From: B10-G9 sp963712165
GTDB taxonomy: Bacteria; Chloroflexota; Anaerolineae; Anaerolineales; UBA11858
Assembly (NCBI GenBank): GCA_963712165.1
Contig: CAVQGY010000005.1
Span: 186,001-250,000 of the forward strand
DNA length: 64,000 bases
Direction of reading: 5' to 3'
Below are positions 15,887 through 24,194 of the stretch, piece by piece (the first letter of the stretch is position 1; every line of letters begins with the position of its first letter). The notes under the pieces are model-generated. The model saw nothing but the letters and a program-made list of their open reading frames with translations. It made no database searches and was not told the origin of the DNA. The position numbers and the translations under genes are program-made.

Positions 15887-15917
15887 GACCTCCGAGGTCG
15901 GCACGACCTCGGAGGTC
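15887..15917. repeat. GACCTCSGAGGTC palindromic repeat, two units
   Basis: GACCTCCGAGGTC (15887-15899), five bases, GACCTCGGAGGTC (15905-15917). The two 13-mers are exact reverse complements and each is itself a palindrome around a central C or G. It lies just past the ROK kinase stop. The same units recur at 16921, 19386 and 22464, always five bases apart. Confidence 0.9.
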
Positions 15918-15920
15918 CCA

Positions 15921-16901
15921 TTATAACCCCAGGCGATGCTGGGCGACAACCGCTGCGCCAATGGTGCCGGCGTGGTCTCCCAGAGTGCCGGCGACGATCC
16001 GGACCCGCTCGGCATCAGTCTGCTGCAGGTAATATTCCCGGGCGGTCTCCCGGATTGGTTTGATGAAGGATTCTCCCAACTGGTCGACCATGCCTCCGCC
16101 AAATACGATCACATCGGGATCGAGGATGTTCACCAGGTTGGCCGTCAGCAGAGCCAGGTAGAACTGGGCGTCCTTAATAACCTCGGCCATCAGCTCATCG
16201 CCGCTGTTCAGGGCGTCCTCGATCTGTTTGCTAGAAAGGACCATTTGACCCTTTTTCGTTACAACCTCCGCCAGAACGCTCCTCCGGCCCTGGGCGATCT
16301 TTTCCTGGATGATCTTGAGCATGCCTATCTTGCTAGCGTAGGCCTCCACGCAGCCCCGTTTCCCACAGCCGCAGTCTCTACCATCAGGAACTACCACCAT
16401 ATGGCCGATCTCACCCGCTGCTCCCCGGCTGCCGTAATGCAGCTCCCCGTTGATGATCACTCCGCCGCCGATCCCGGTGCCGACGAAGATGCCGACCATA
16501 TGGTCAGCGCCTTGCCCGGCGCCGTAGGCAAACTCCCCTGCTGTGCCGATATTGACGTCATTATCAACAAAGACCGGGATCCCCAGGCGCTTTCCAAGCT
16601 TTGCGGCCAGCGGTACATCCTTCCAACCCAGGTTGGGGGCGCTGCTGACCACGCCGGTCTCCAACTCGACCGCACCAGGAGCGCCAATACATAAAGCTTT
16701 GAAATCCCCGGGCTGGGCATTGGTTTTTTTCATGACTGACCGGATGGCTTTTTCAACTCGTTTGATCACAGCATCAGCGCTTTTACTGGCCTTGGTATTG
16801 ATCTTCTTTGATGCCAGTACCCGCCCATCCTTAACAGCGGCAGCTTGTATATTTGTGCCGCCCAGGTCCACTCCAAGAAAAATTCCATCTGATTTCCGCA
16901 T
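15921..16901 (-). CDS. ROK-family sugar kinase (glucokinase-like)
   Basis: 326 residues. The N-terminal phosphate loop is GVDLGGTNIQAAAV. Catalytic Asp lies in VFVDNDVN, and the substrate motif is FVGTGIGGGVIINGELHYG. The ROK signature has zinc ligands CGCGKRGCVEAY. These mark a kinase rather than a ROK repressor, as there is no N-terminal DNA-binding domain. Glucose is the likely substrate, but other hexoses or amino sugars are possible. ATG 16901 follows GGAGGTT. It lies downstream of the Usp-fusion gene, separated by a palindromic repeat. Confidence 0.88.
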   Translation of the reverse strand: MRKSDGIFLGVDLGGTNIQAAAVKDGRVLASKKINTKASKSADAVIKRVEKAIRSVMKKTNAQPGDFKALCIGAPGAVELETGVVSSAPNLGWKDVPLAAKLGKRLGIPVFVDNDVNIGTAGEFAYGAGQGADHMVGIFVGTGIGGGVIINGELHYGSRGAAGEIGHMVVVPDGRDCGCGKRGCVEAYASKIGMLKIIQEKIAQGRRSVLAEVVTKKGQMVLSSKQIEDALNSGDELMAEVIKDAQFYLALLTANLVNILDPDVIVFGGGMVDQLGESFIKPIRETAREYYLQQTDAERVRIVAGTLGDHAGTIGAAVVAQHRLGL

Positions 16902-16920
16902 TTGAGAACCTCCAGATAAA

Positions 16921-16955
16921 TCGACCTCCGAGGTTAGACCAACCTCGGAGGTCGA
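16921..16955. repeat. GACCTCSGAGGTC palindromic repeat, two units
   Basis: TCGACCTCCGAGGTT (16921-16935), five bases, AACCTCGGAGGTCGA (16941-16955): 15-bp perfect inverted arms made of the same 13-bp unit as at 15887. It lies between the Usp-fusion gene and the ROK kinase. Confidence 0.9.
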
Positions 16956-16958
16956 CCT

Positions 16959-19337
16959 TTAATGACAGATCAATACAGGCACATCGGACCGGCGTAATAA
17001 GGCGTCCAGGGTGGAGCCGAACAGCAGCTCCATCACCGGTTGATAACCGTAGCCGCCCACGATCAGGAAATCGCACCTCCGGTCATTTTGGGCTGTGAGG
17101 ATCACCTCAGCCGGAGGGCCAAGTTCAGTGATATAGGCTGCCTTGATATCCCTGGCCTCCAAGTATTCGCGGGCAGCGTCCAGGGGGTTGGTCCGCTTTG
17201 CGCTGTCCTCCTGGGCGTTGACCAGCGTGAGTTTGACCCCCCGCTTCTCTGCCAGGTAGGCTGCCAGATAAAGTGCTTCAATCGCTTTTGGGCTGCCATC
17301 GAACGCCAGCAATCCGTGGTCCATCTTGGTGACAGCTGGTACAGCAAGCAGCGGTCGGGGGCAGGATTGGATCAGGGTCCGATCCCCTGATCGCAGCCGG
17401 GAAACCGGATGCTCTCCGGGTGGATGCTCCAGTCCAAAGACCAGCAGATCGTTCCACAAAGCCCGCCGGGTCAGTAAATCTACCAGGTCTCCTTCTTCAA
17501 TATGAAGATTCAAATCAAGATCCGATCTTTGTTTCCGTTCACTGAAACCAGTTTTGACCGCCTCAACCTGTGGGTCATCCCTGTCCCGTAAAGGTCGGAC
17601 ATGCAGGGCAGCCACCCGGCCTTTCTCGATTTCCGCGATTTGCATAGCCTGATCCAACGCTTTCCATCCACTATCCATTCCATCAAGAGCGACCAGGATC
17701 CCTGAAAAGATCTGGTCTTCTTTTCGGGGCAGCAGGTGCTGCCTGCGCCAGTCCCCAATGCCTCCTGCGGGAACCAGCGAGGAAGGGAAGAGCTTGTTCC
17801 GCAATCTCCGCCATCTCTGGCTCAAGCGCCTGCTGTAGGCTGCGGCCAGGCTGTCCAGGGCAGCCTCGGGCTGGATCTCCCAGCCGTAGTTCTCACTGAT
17901 CTCTTTTTGGTAGCGGGTCAGCCAGATATACAGATCAGTGGGTGTGCGTTGCGGAAAATCCCGCAATAAGCCTGATTGGGATATTTTTTGTAAAATGGGC
18001 AGGTAGACTTCCTCGACCCAGTCTGCAGCAGCTTCAGCCAGGTTGAATCCTTTCCGCTGACGGATTGCCAGACCCTGCTGGTGGGAGCGGATCTGGTCCC
18101 GGAGCTGCTGATAGACTCCCGGGAAGCTGGTGGCAAATTCCAGGTCAGGTCGAAGTGCTTCCAACCCGGTCTCTTTGCGAAATCGGACCTGCTGGTTCTT
18201 AATGATTAGGTCATTGATATCATCGTCCGGTGTGAGCGGCAGGCTGCTTTCGATCTTGGTCACGTAGCCCTGGATATGGGTCATGCCCCGCTGGCGGGCT
18301 ACGGAGACGCGGTGATTGCCGTCCAACACGAAGTAGGTCTGATCGATCTGGTAGGCCTCGATAGGGCGGATGGCCAGCTCCATCCCTTTTTTGACCTGCT
18401 GCCAGCGGCCGGGATCGACAACCTCGCGAGGGAAGAATTTTCGGGTGAAATCATCAGGCCGGTTGACGCTGCCCACGATCGCGTCCAGGGGTATTTCCAC
18501 CAGGCCCAGTTTGTACGATTGATCATATTGGAGCTGGTCCTCTACCTGCTGGAAGCGGATCAGGTGTTGAGCGGATCCGGTCAGGGTCGACCACATGCTC
18601 TCCAGGGCACCCCTACGCCGGGCATCCCGGAAATCCTCCGTTGTGCTGGCAGAGCTGGGGATGTAGGCGCGTTCTTTGACCGTGTAATGACGCTTTCCGG
18701 GTCGGAGGATGGTCTTACGGTACCCGTAGGTATTGATCACCTTGGTTTTACCGACCACGGTTTCTGTGATCTGGTCCTTTTCATAGACATGGATATGTCC
18801 GTGGAAAAAATAGCTGGGCTGAAACACCTTGATCAGCCACTTGAAGGCTTTGAATCCGCCATGCACGTTGCTGTCCTCGTCGTGGATCCCGTATGGCGGG
18901 CTGTGGGCAATCACCACATCCAGGTAGCGTCCGTGGACCAATTTATTCCAGAGCAATCTGGGGACCAGCCCCAGCACCATCTGCCACATCTGGGATTGGG
19001 AATACAGGAATGGCCCATCTTTATAAGGCAGGGAGCCTTCAAAGCCTACAAGGATCAACTCATTCAAGAACACCACCCGGTTGTGCAGATCGGTCCCGCC
19101 CCGTGGGCCGTAGAGGGGACCGCTTTTTCCATACTCCACCCGTGGGTCGTGGTTGCCCCGCACGTAAAGGACCGGGACCTCATAGAGCTGAAAGAGCTTC
19201 TCGATATGGTAGTAGGGCAGGTCGCCGCAGGAAAGGATCAGGTCGACATCTTTGAATTTTTCATAGGTGTCGGGCTGCAGCAAAGAGGTATCCAAACGGT
19301 CGCTGACCGAGAGTGCTTTGATGGCGCGGCTGGGCAT
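16959..19337 (-). CDS. Metallophosphoesterase / ParB-like / double universal-stress fusion
   Basis: 792 residues in three parts. (1) About 1-235 is a calcineurin-like phosphoesterase with ILSCGDLPYYH, YVRGNHDPR, IAHSPPYGIHD and FFHGHIHVYEK; the first DXH motif appears degenerate (SVSDRLD). (2) About 250-540 contains PLDAIVGSVNRPDDF and FVLDGNHRVSVARQRGM, a ParB/Srx-type nucleotide-binding pattern. (3) Two Usp domains (about 570-685 and 690-792), the second ending IVGGYGYQPVMELLFGS, a Usp ATP-binding motif. ATG 19337 is the likely start, but GGAGGT abuts it, so the start is uncertain. The combination suggests a cytoplasmic nucleotide-sensing enzyme; the substrate is unknown. Confidence 0.75.
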   Translation of the reverse strand: MPSRAIKALSVSDRLDTSLLQPDTYEKFKDVDLILSCGDLPYYHIEKLFQLYEVPVLYVRGNHDPRVEYGKSGPLYGPRGGTDLHNRVVFLNELILVGFEGSLPYKDGPFLYSQSQMWQMVLGLVPRLLWNKLVHGRYLDVVIAHSPPYGIHDEDSNVHGGFKAFKWLIKVFQPSYFFHGHIHVYEKDQITETVVGKTKVINTYGYRKTILRPGKRHYTVKERAYIPSSASTTEDFRDARRRGALESMWSTLTGSAQHLIRFQQVEDQLQYDQSYKLGLVEIPLDAIVGSVNRPDDFTRKFFPREVVDPGRWQQVKKGMELAIRPIEAYQIDQTYFVLDGNHRVSVARQRGMTHIQGYVTKIESSLPLTPDDDINDLIIKNQQVRFRKETGLEALRPDLEFATSFPGVYQQLRDQIRSHQQGLAIRQRKGFNLAEAAADWVEEVYLPILQKISQSGLLRDFPQRTPTDLYIWLTRYQKEISENYGWEIQPEAALDSLAAAYSRRLSQRWRRLRNKLFPSSLVPAGGIGDWRRQHLLPRKEDQIFSGILVALDGMDSGWKALDQAMQIAEIEKGRVAALHVRPLRDRDDPQVEAVKTGFSERKQRSDLDLNLHIEEGDLVDLLTRRALWNDLLVFGLEHPPGEHPVSRLRSGDRTLIQSCPRPLLAVPAVTKMDHGLLAFDGSPKAIEALYLAAYLAEKRGVKLTLVNAQEDSAKRTNPLDAAREYLEARDIKAAYITELGPPAEVILTAQNDRRCDFLIVGGYGYQPVMELLFGSTLDALLRRSDVPVLICH

Positions 19338-19385
19338 ACCTCCATTTAATCCTGTCAAGGCTTATTTGGCAAGCTTAACTTAGAT

Positions 19386-19416
19386 AACCTCGGAGGTCCC
19401 CTCGACCTCCGAGGTC
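19386..19416. repeat. GACCTCSGAGGTC palindromic repeat, two units
   Basis: AACCTCGGAGGTC (19386-19398), five bases, GACCTCCGAGGTC (19404-19416). It lies between the divergent Usp-fusion and GntR-LacI genes, 17 bases before the latter's -35. Confidence 0.9.
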
Positions 19417-19432
19417 TTCCTATAGGGGATTC

Positions 19433-19481
19433 TTGACAAAATTATTGAAGTTAATATAATTGTTATATATCTATGTAACAA
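19433..19481 (+). promoter_or_regulatory. Promoter and operator of the GntR-LacI regulator
   Basis: TTGACA (19433-19438), 16 bases, TATAAT (19455-19460). The imperfect dyad TTGTTATATA-TC-TATGTAACAA (19460-19481) overlaps the expected start site, consistent with autorepression. The start codon lies 13 bases further and lacks a clear ribosome site. Confidence 0.75.
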
Positions 19482-19494
19482 ATGATCAGATTCT

Positions 19495-20610
19495 ATGAAC
19501 TCTTCCCTCGTCAATCATCTCCAGCTCGACCCGGATTCGGGAGTTCCTCTCATCAACCAGCTCGCTGAGCAGCTGACCTGGCTGATCGCCAGCGGGGAAC
19601 TTAATGAGGGCGACAAACTCCCACCCATGCGCCAGCTGGGGCAAAATCTGGGCGTGCATATGCACACTGTCCGCCAGGCTTACCAGCGCCTGGAAGCGGA
19701 CGGGTTGGTCTCGATTCGAACCCGGCGGGGCACGATGGTGCTGCCTTACGATCCGGCAGCAGTCGCCCAGCGGGGAGCCGACAATCCAAGCTACCTGATT
19801 GGGGTCATCCTGCCCACCCCAGCCTCTTTTTATGCTCCTTTTATTCAGGCCATCCAGGAGGGAGCCCGGGACCTGCGTTACCTGCCGCTGTTCTGCTATA
19901 CCTTCGAAAATCCTTATCTGGCGGAGACCTATTTCAACCAGCTGATTGCCCGCCAGGTGGATGGATTTATAATGGCCAGCATTTCAGTCCCTAATCTTGT
20001 TTTAAACCAGGATCAATTTGATAAATATCCGCCTATTGTCACCGCCGATATGCCGGATATGCCCGGATACCGTGTATTGCTTGATACTGAAGGAGCTGCA
20101 TATCATGTAGCAAAGCACTTGTCTGATCACGGCTACCAGCGGATCGGGCTGATCACTCCACCCCTGGATTGGCCCAACGTCAGGCAGTTTTATGATGGTT
20201 ATAGGCGGGCTTTATCAGAGGGCGAGCAGGAGTTTATAGCTGATCTGGTAGCCCAGGTGGATGGTTTTTACGAGTCGCACGGTCGGCTGGCGGTGGAGCA
20301 GCTGCTTACTTTGACGGATCCACCCGATGCCATTCTGGCTGCCTCGGATAGTCTGGCATTGGGGGCTCTGCAAGCAATCCGGGAAAAGGGACTAAGTGTC
20401 CCGGGAGACCTGGCCCTGGCAGGTTATAACGATATCCCGGCTGCCTCGCTGGTCAGCCCGGAATTGACCACGGCATCCGTGCCGGCGGCACGGATGGGAG
20501 AGTTGGCCCTGGAGATCCTGCAGGAATTGATGGATGGGAAAAAACCATCCCAAAAAACAGTTACTATCCCTACAGAACTAACTATCCGCCACAGCTGCGG
20601 ATGCCGTTAA
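19495..20610 (+). CDS. GntR-LacI hybrid transcriptional regulator
   Basis: 371 residues. A GntR winged helix (about 10-80: LINQLAEQLTWLIASGEL, LGVHMHTVRQAYQRLEADGL) is joined to a periplasmic-binding-protein-like sensor of the LacI group (about 98-365: YLIGVILPT, VDGFIMASIS, AILAASDSLALGALQ, GYNDIPAASL). This is the architecture of AraR, whose ligands are sugars. Residues 366-371 end in a short Cys-rich tail (SCGCR). Its own promoter has an overlapping dyad. The ROK kinase and the two lipoprotein genes next to it are candidate targets; the ligand is unknown. Confidence 0.88.
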   Translation: MNSSLVNHLQLDPDSGVPLINQLAEQLTWLIASGELNEGDKLPPMRQLGQNLGVHMHTVRQAYQRLEADGLVSIRTRRGTMVLPYDPAAVAQRGADNPSYLIGVILPTPASFYAPFIQAIQEGARDLRYLPLFCYTFENPYLAETYFNQLIARQVDGFIMASISVPNLVLNQDQFDKYPPIVTADMPDMPGYRVLLDTEGAAYHVAKHLSDHGYQRIGLITPPLDWPNVRQFYDGYRRALSEGEQEFIADLVAQVDGFYESHGRLAVEQLLTLTDPPDAILAASDSLALGALQAIREKGLSVPGDLALAGYNDIPAASLVSPELTTASVPAARMGELALEILQELMDGKKPSQKTVTIPTELTIRHSCGCR

Positions 20611-20641
20611 AACTATTTTTCTATTGTAAGGAGACCTTCTC

Positions 20642-21532
20642 GTGAACACATCCCGCTCTCCCCTGATTTATCTGGCAGCTATCCTGATTGTCAGTACATT
20701 GGCCCTGACTGCTTGCTGGCAAACGGTGATCAGTTTTCCTCCCGTGGACGAGGTAACGTCCCTGGGAATGAGCTGCTCCGAGATCTATCAAGCCCAAATT
20801 GACGCTTGGATCTCAGAGGACCCGGAAAAACTGCGCTCGGTGTACACAGAAGATATTGTCCATTTTGACGGCGCACCTCTCTTTGTGGGGATTGATGAGG
20901 TGCTGGTTATGGCGAACAGGATGTTCAGGGCTTTTCCAAACTGGCAGATGAAAGCGGGCCAAACCTATATCTCCAAGGAAGAGTGTTTTGGAACCTGGAT
21001 GTTCTGGGACACAGGCGGTCTTAAAGAAGACGATCCGGGCTTGGAATTTGACTTGCTGGAGACCCGCAATGGCAGAATATCCTTTTGGCGATTGTTTTAT
21101 GATCACCACTTTGATAGTGAGAGGATCGACGAAGATCTCTTGACCACTTTTGCGGCTGCCTGGTCAAAAGGCACCCCGGATCAAGCCGCGGGGCTTTATT
21201 CCCAGGAAGCTGTCCTGGAGGATACCCTCTTTGGCGTGACAGTCGAAGGCCAGTCTGCGGTAGAGAAATACGCCCGGGATCTCCTGAAAAACCACCCTGG
21301 AATAAGCTGGGAATTAATATATTCGTTTGCGGAAGATGATTTTGCCAATTCTGAATCAGAGATCCTGGCTTCCAAGGGTGGCCTGTTCAGCATCTTCACA
21401 ACTGATGAGCAGGGAGATCCCTGTCAGGTCCAGGCTGCCTTGATCCTGACCCCTGACCTGGATGGCAGAATCCAGCATCAAAAGACTTTTTATGAGGTTG
21501 ATTCCTTGCTGGACTGCGGCTGGGTCAAATAA
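20642..21532 (+). CDS. Lipoprotein with two SnoaL-like domains
   Basis: 296 residues from GTG 20642, supported by AAGGAGACC before it. Lipobox LALTAC places the lipid Cys near residue 25. Two repeats resemble the SnoaL/NTF2 fold: about 45-155 (IYQAQIDAWISEDPEKLRSVY...DIVHFDG) and about 165-290 (LTTFAAAWSKGTPDQAAGLY...AVLEDTLFG). Such domains bind or turn over small hydrophobic ligands; no catalytic set is evident. It lies 31 bases after the regulator and 27 before the next lipoprotein gene, so the three probably form an operon. Confidence 0.75.
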   Translation: MNTSRSPLIYLAAILIVSTLALTACWQTVISFPPVDEVTSLGMSCSEIYQAQIDAWISEDPEKLRSVYTEDIVHFDGAPLFVGIDEVLVMANRMFRAFPNWQMKAGQTYISKEECFGTWMFWDTGGLKEDDPGLEFDLLETRNGRISFWRLFYDHHFDSERIDEDLLTTFAAAWSKGTPDQAAGLYSQEAVLEDTLFGVTVEGQSAVEKYARDLLKNHPGISWELIYSFAEDDFANSESEILASKGGLFSIFTTDEQGDPCQVQAALILTPDLDGRIQHQKTFYEVDSLLDCGWVK

Positions 21533-21559
21533 CAACGAGTACCTTTGAAGGAGAATACC

Positions 21560-22390
21560 ATGAAAGATAAAGGATTATATCTGGGGATCTTGTTATTGGC
21601 CCTGGTAGCCACGTTTTCCTTGACTGCCTGCATTTCCCCCGCAGAACCCCCCCAGCAACCCCAGCCAGCAGCTGAGATCATGCCCCTGGAGGACCTAGAG
21701 GAGTGGGACCTGCTGTGGATCTCGGATTCCTCGGGCTGGGATGTGGCCGATGTTTATGCCAAAATGGTAGCTGAGGATACTGGGAAAATAATTAATGTAC
21801 ATGATTACTGGATCGGAGGTCTGCCAGCAGGTTTGATCTTCGAGTCCCTTACCGAGGTTTATGATGGCCCAAGTGTGAAAATTGAACAAATGCCTGAGTT
21901 GGTTGCCGAAGCAGAGATCATCGTTTTTTATGCCAATCCATCGGAATCGGTCAACGAATCCAGACCAGGGGATTGGGAATGTACTTCGGGATATGGTTCT
22001 TATGTCAACGATTGTGATCCAGAAACATTCACAACTTACCGTGATCACCTGGAAACCATTTATCAGCGCATATTTGAACTGAGATCAGGGCAGCCTACAA
22101 TCATCCTGGCATATGATGCCTATAACCCCCGGATTAATCTCTTCCGAGAGAATGGTGTTTATGAGGAATGCAAACAGTGCTGGGGAGCTTATAACGATGC
22201 CATTCATCAGGCAGCTTCCAAATATAATATCCCGGTTGCAGGCATTGCTGAAGCCTGGAATGGCCCGGATTGGGATATTGATCCCAATGATCTTGGTTAT
22301 ACCAAAGATGGCGAACACCCAAACGAATTGGGTATCGAAGTGATCGCCCAGACCTTGCGCGAGCTGGGTTATGATCCGGTTATGCCCTGA
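21560..22390 (+). CDS. SGNH/GDSL-like lipoprotein
   Basis: 276 residues from ATG 21560, preceded by AAGGAG. Lipobox SLTAC, then a Pro/Gln linker. The domain opens with LLWISDSSGWDVADVYAK, which resembles SGNH block I (GDS replaced by SDSSG). It ends with DGEHPNELGIEVIAQTL, the block V Asp-x-x-His context. A hydrolase of an extracellular ester or glycan decoration is plausible, but the blocks between are weak. It is last of the regulator-lipoprotein unit and is followed by a terminator. Confidence 0.65.
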   Translation: MKDKGLYLGILLLALVATFSLTACISPAEPPQQPQPAAEIMPLEDLEEWDLLWISDSSGWDVADVYAKMVAEDTGKIINVHDYWIGGLPAGLIFESLTEVYDGPSVKIEQMPELVAEAEIIVFYANPSESVNESRPGDWECTSGYGSYVNDCDPETFTTYRDHLETIYQRIFELRSGQPTIILAYDAYNPRINLFRENGVYEECKQCWGAYNDAIHQAASKYNIPVAGIAEAWNGPDWDIDPNDLGYTKDGEHPNELGIEVIAQTLRELGYDPVMP

Positions 22391-22416
22391 AACTGCAATC
22401 ATCTAATAAGTGAGCT

Positions 22417-22446
22417 AGAGCCTGCCAACCCGCAGGCTCTTTGATT
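22417..22446 (+). terminator. Rho-independent terminator
   Basis: AGAGCCTGC (22417-22425) pairs with GCAGGCTCT (22432-22440), followed by TTGATTT. It ends the GntR-LacI/lipoprotein unit. Confidence 0.8.
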
Positions 22447-22463
22447 TCAGGTGATACCTGGAA

Positions 22464-22512
22464 GACCTCGGAGATCTGGTTGATCTTGGAGGTACTCCCG
22501 ACCTCGGAGGTT
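22464..22512. repeat. GACCTCSGAGGTC palindromic repeat, three units
   Basis: GACCTCGGAGATC (22464-22476), GATCTTGGAGGTA (22482-22494) and GACCTCGGAGGTT (22500-22512), each separated by exactly five bases (18-base period). The middle unit is degenerate. It lies upstream of glpK. Confidence 0.85.
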
Positions 22513-22576
22513 CAGCAACAATCGGATGCATCCCTCCCAATTAGGACTTTTTTTCATTCAATCCATTCACTGAGAA

Positions 22577-22634
22577 CTACTTACCTGCACATCCGTGCAG
22601 GTAAGTAGACACGATGTTCAGACCTCGTTATAAT
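22577..22634 (+). promoter_or_regulatory. glpK promoter overlapped by a 14-bp dyad
   Basis: TAGACA (22606-22611), 17 bases, TATAAT (22629-22634). CTACTTACCTGCAC (22577-22590) and GTGCAGGTAAGTAG (22595-22608) form a perfect inverted repeat with a four-base loop, whose right arm covers the first bases of the -35. No T run follows, so it is more likely an operator than a terminator. Confidence 0.6.
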
Positions 22635-22678
22635 TGAATTGAGCTTGGATGGGAACTATAAGTCCTGGAGGAGAAGCT

Positions 22679-24190
22679 ATGACAAAATATATTGCTGCCA
22701 TTGATCAGGGCACCACCAGCACCCGCTGCATGATCTTCAACCACAGTGGTGAGCCAGTGGCTGTGCAGCAAATGGAGCACGAACAGATCTATCCCCAACC
22801 TGGTTGGGTGGAACACGATGCCCTGGAGATCTGGCGCAACACTGAACAGATCATCCGCGAAGCCCTCCGTAAGGCCGGCACCTCTGCAGAGGAGATTGCC
22901 GCGATCGGGATCACTAATCAGCGGGAGACTACCCTGGTCTGGAACCCCACCACCGGCCAACCGTATTACAACGCCATCGTTTGGCAGGACACACGCACGG
23001 ACAAGATCGTCAACCAATTGGCAGAAGAGGGCGGTCCGGATCGCTTCCGGGCAAAGGTTGGACTGCCGCTTGCTACTTACTTTTCTGGCCCGAAGATAAC
23101 CTGGATCCTGGAAAATGTACCCGGGGTCCGCCAAGCTGCCGAAGAGGGCAAAGCGGTCTTCGGGAATATTGACACCTGGATCATCTGGAACCTGACCGGC
23201 GGCATGAGAGGTGGGAAACATGTCACCGACGTCACCAACGCCAGCCGGACCATGCTGATGGATCTGGAAACCCTGGCCTGGGATCCCGAAATCTGCCAGC
23301 TGATGGGGATCCCGATGAGGATGCTTCCCAAGATCTGTTCCTCAGCCGAAATCTATGGGCATACTTTGCCGGATGGGCCTTTCCAGGGATCCATCCGGGT
23401 AGCTGGAGATCTGGGAGATCAGCAAGCGGCCACTGTAGGACAGACCTGTTTCGAGCCTGGAGAAGCCAAAAATACGTACGGCACTGGTTGTTTTATGATC
23501 CTCAATACTGGAGAGGAAATCGTTCAGTCCCAACAGGGACTACTGACTACACTCTGTTACCAGTTTGGGGATGAAAAGCCGGTCTATGCCCTGGAGGGTT
23601 CGATTGCTATTACAGGGGCGCTGGTGCAGTGGTTGAGAGATAATCTTAAAATGATCGACTCCGCCCCGGAGATTGAGAATCTGGCCAAAACCGTGAATGA
23701 TAACGGTGGGGTCTATTTTGTACCTGCCTTTTCTGGCTTGTTTGCTCCTTACTGGCGCTCAGATGCCCGAGGTGTGATCGTGGGATTAACCCGTTTTGTC
23801 AACCGGGGCCATATTGCCAGGGCAGTCCTGGAAGCGACAGCTTTTCAGACCAGGGAAATCCTGGATGCCATGAACGCGGATTCCGGTGTACCTCTCAAGG
23901 CCCTCAAGGTGGATGGAGGGATGGTGCATAATGACACCCTGATGGCTTTCCAGGCCGATGTCTTAGGAGTGCCGGTCATCCGTCCCGTGGTGGCTGAAAC
24001 CACTGCCCTGGGCGCGGCTTACGCAGCGGGATACGCGGTCGGTTTCTGGAAAAGTAAGGATGAAATGAAAAAGAACTGGCAGGTCGACAAGACTTGGCAG
24101 CCTGACCAGGATAGCAAGGCAGCTACAACATTGTTCAAGGAATGGAAAAAAGCAGTAACCCGGACTTTTGATTGGGTCGACCAGGACTAA
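22679..24190 (+). CDS. glpK: Glycerol kinase
   Basis: 503 residues of the FGGY family; phosphorylates glycerol to glycerol-3-phosphate. N-terminal AAIDQGTTSTRCMIF (phosphate 1), GWVEHDALEIW, ITNQRETTLVWN and VWQDTRTD are diagnostic for GlpK. NTYGTGCFMILNTG and LKVDGGMVHNDTLM complete the ATP site. ATG 22679 has GGAGGAG eight bases before it; the upstream in-frame ATG lacks a site. glpD starts four bases after the stop. The two enzymes take glycerol to dihydroxyacetone phosphate. Confidence 0.96.
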   Translation: MTKYIAAIDQGTTSTRCMIFNHSGEPVAVQQMEHEQIYPQPGWVEHDALEIWRNTEQIIREALRKAGTSAEEIAAIGITNQRETTLVWNPTTGQPYYNAIVWQDTRTDKIVNQLAEEGGPDRFRAKVGLPLATYFSGPKITWILENVPGVRQAAEEGKAVFGNIDTWIIWNLTGGMRGGKHVTDVTNASRTMLMDLETLAWDPEICQLMGIPMRMLPKICSSAEIYGHTLPDGPFQGSIRVAGDLGDQQAATVGQTCFEPGEAKNTYGTGCFMILNTGEEIVQSQQGLLTTLCYQFGDEKPVYALEGSIAITGALVQWLRDNLKMIDSAPEIENLAKTVNDNGGVYFVPAFSGLFAPYWRSDARGVIVGLTRFVNRGHIARAVLEATAFQTREILDAMNADSGVPLKALKVDGGMVHNDTLMAFQADVLGVPVIRPVVAETTALGAAYAAGYAVGFWKSKDEMKKNWQVDKTWQPDQDSKAATTLFKEWKKAVTRTFDWVDQD

Positions 24191-24194
24191 AGAG

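Noticed and set aside
15936..16694. 252-codon plus-strand frame opposite the ROK kinase
   Set aside because: Antisense shadow of a well-supported kinase gene.
18276..19349. Long plus-strand open frame (357 codons) opposite the Usp fusion
   Set aside because: It lies wholly antisense to a gene with clear domain motifs, has no ribosome site and shows no recognisable family.
22577..22608. Terminator before glpK
   Set aside because: Perfect stem but no T run, and it overlaps the -35 of a good promoter.
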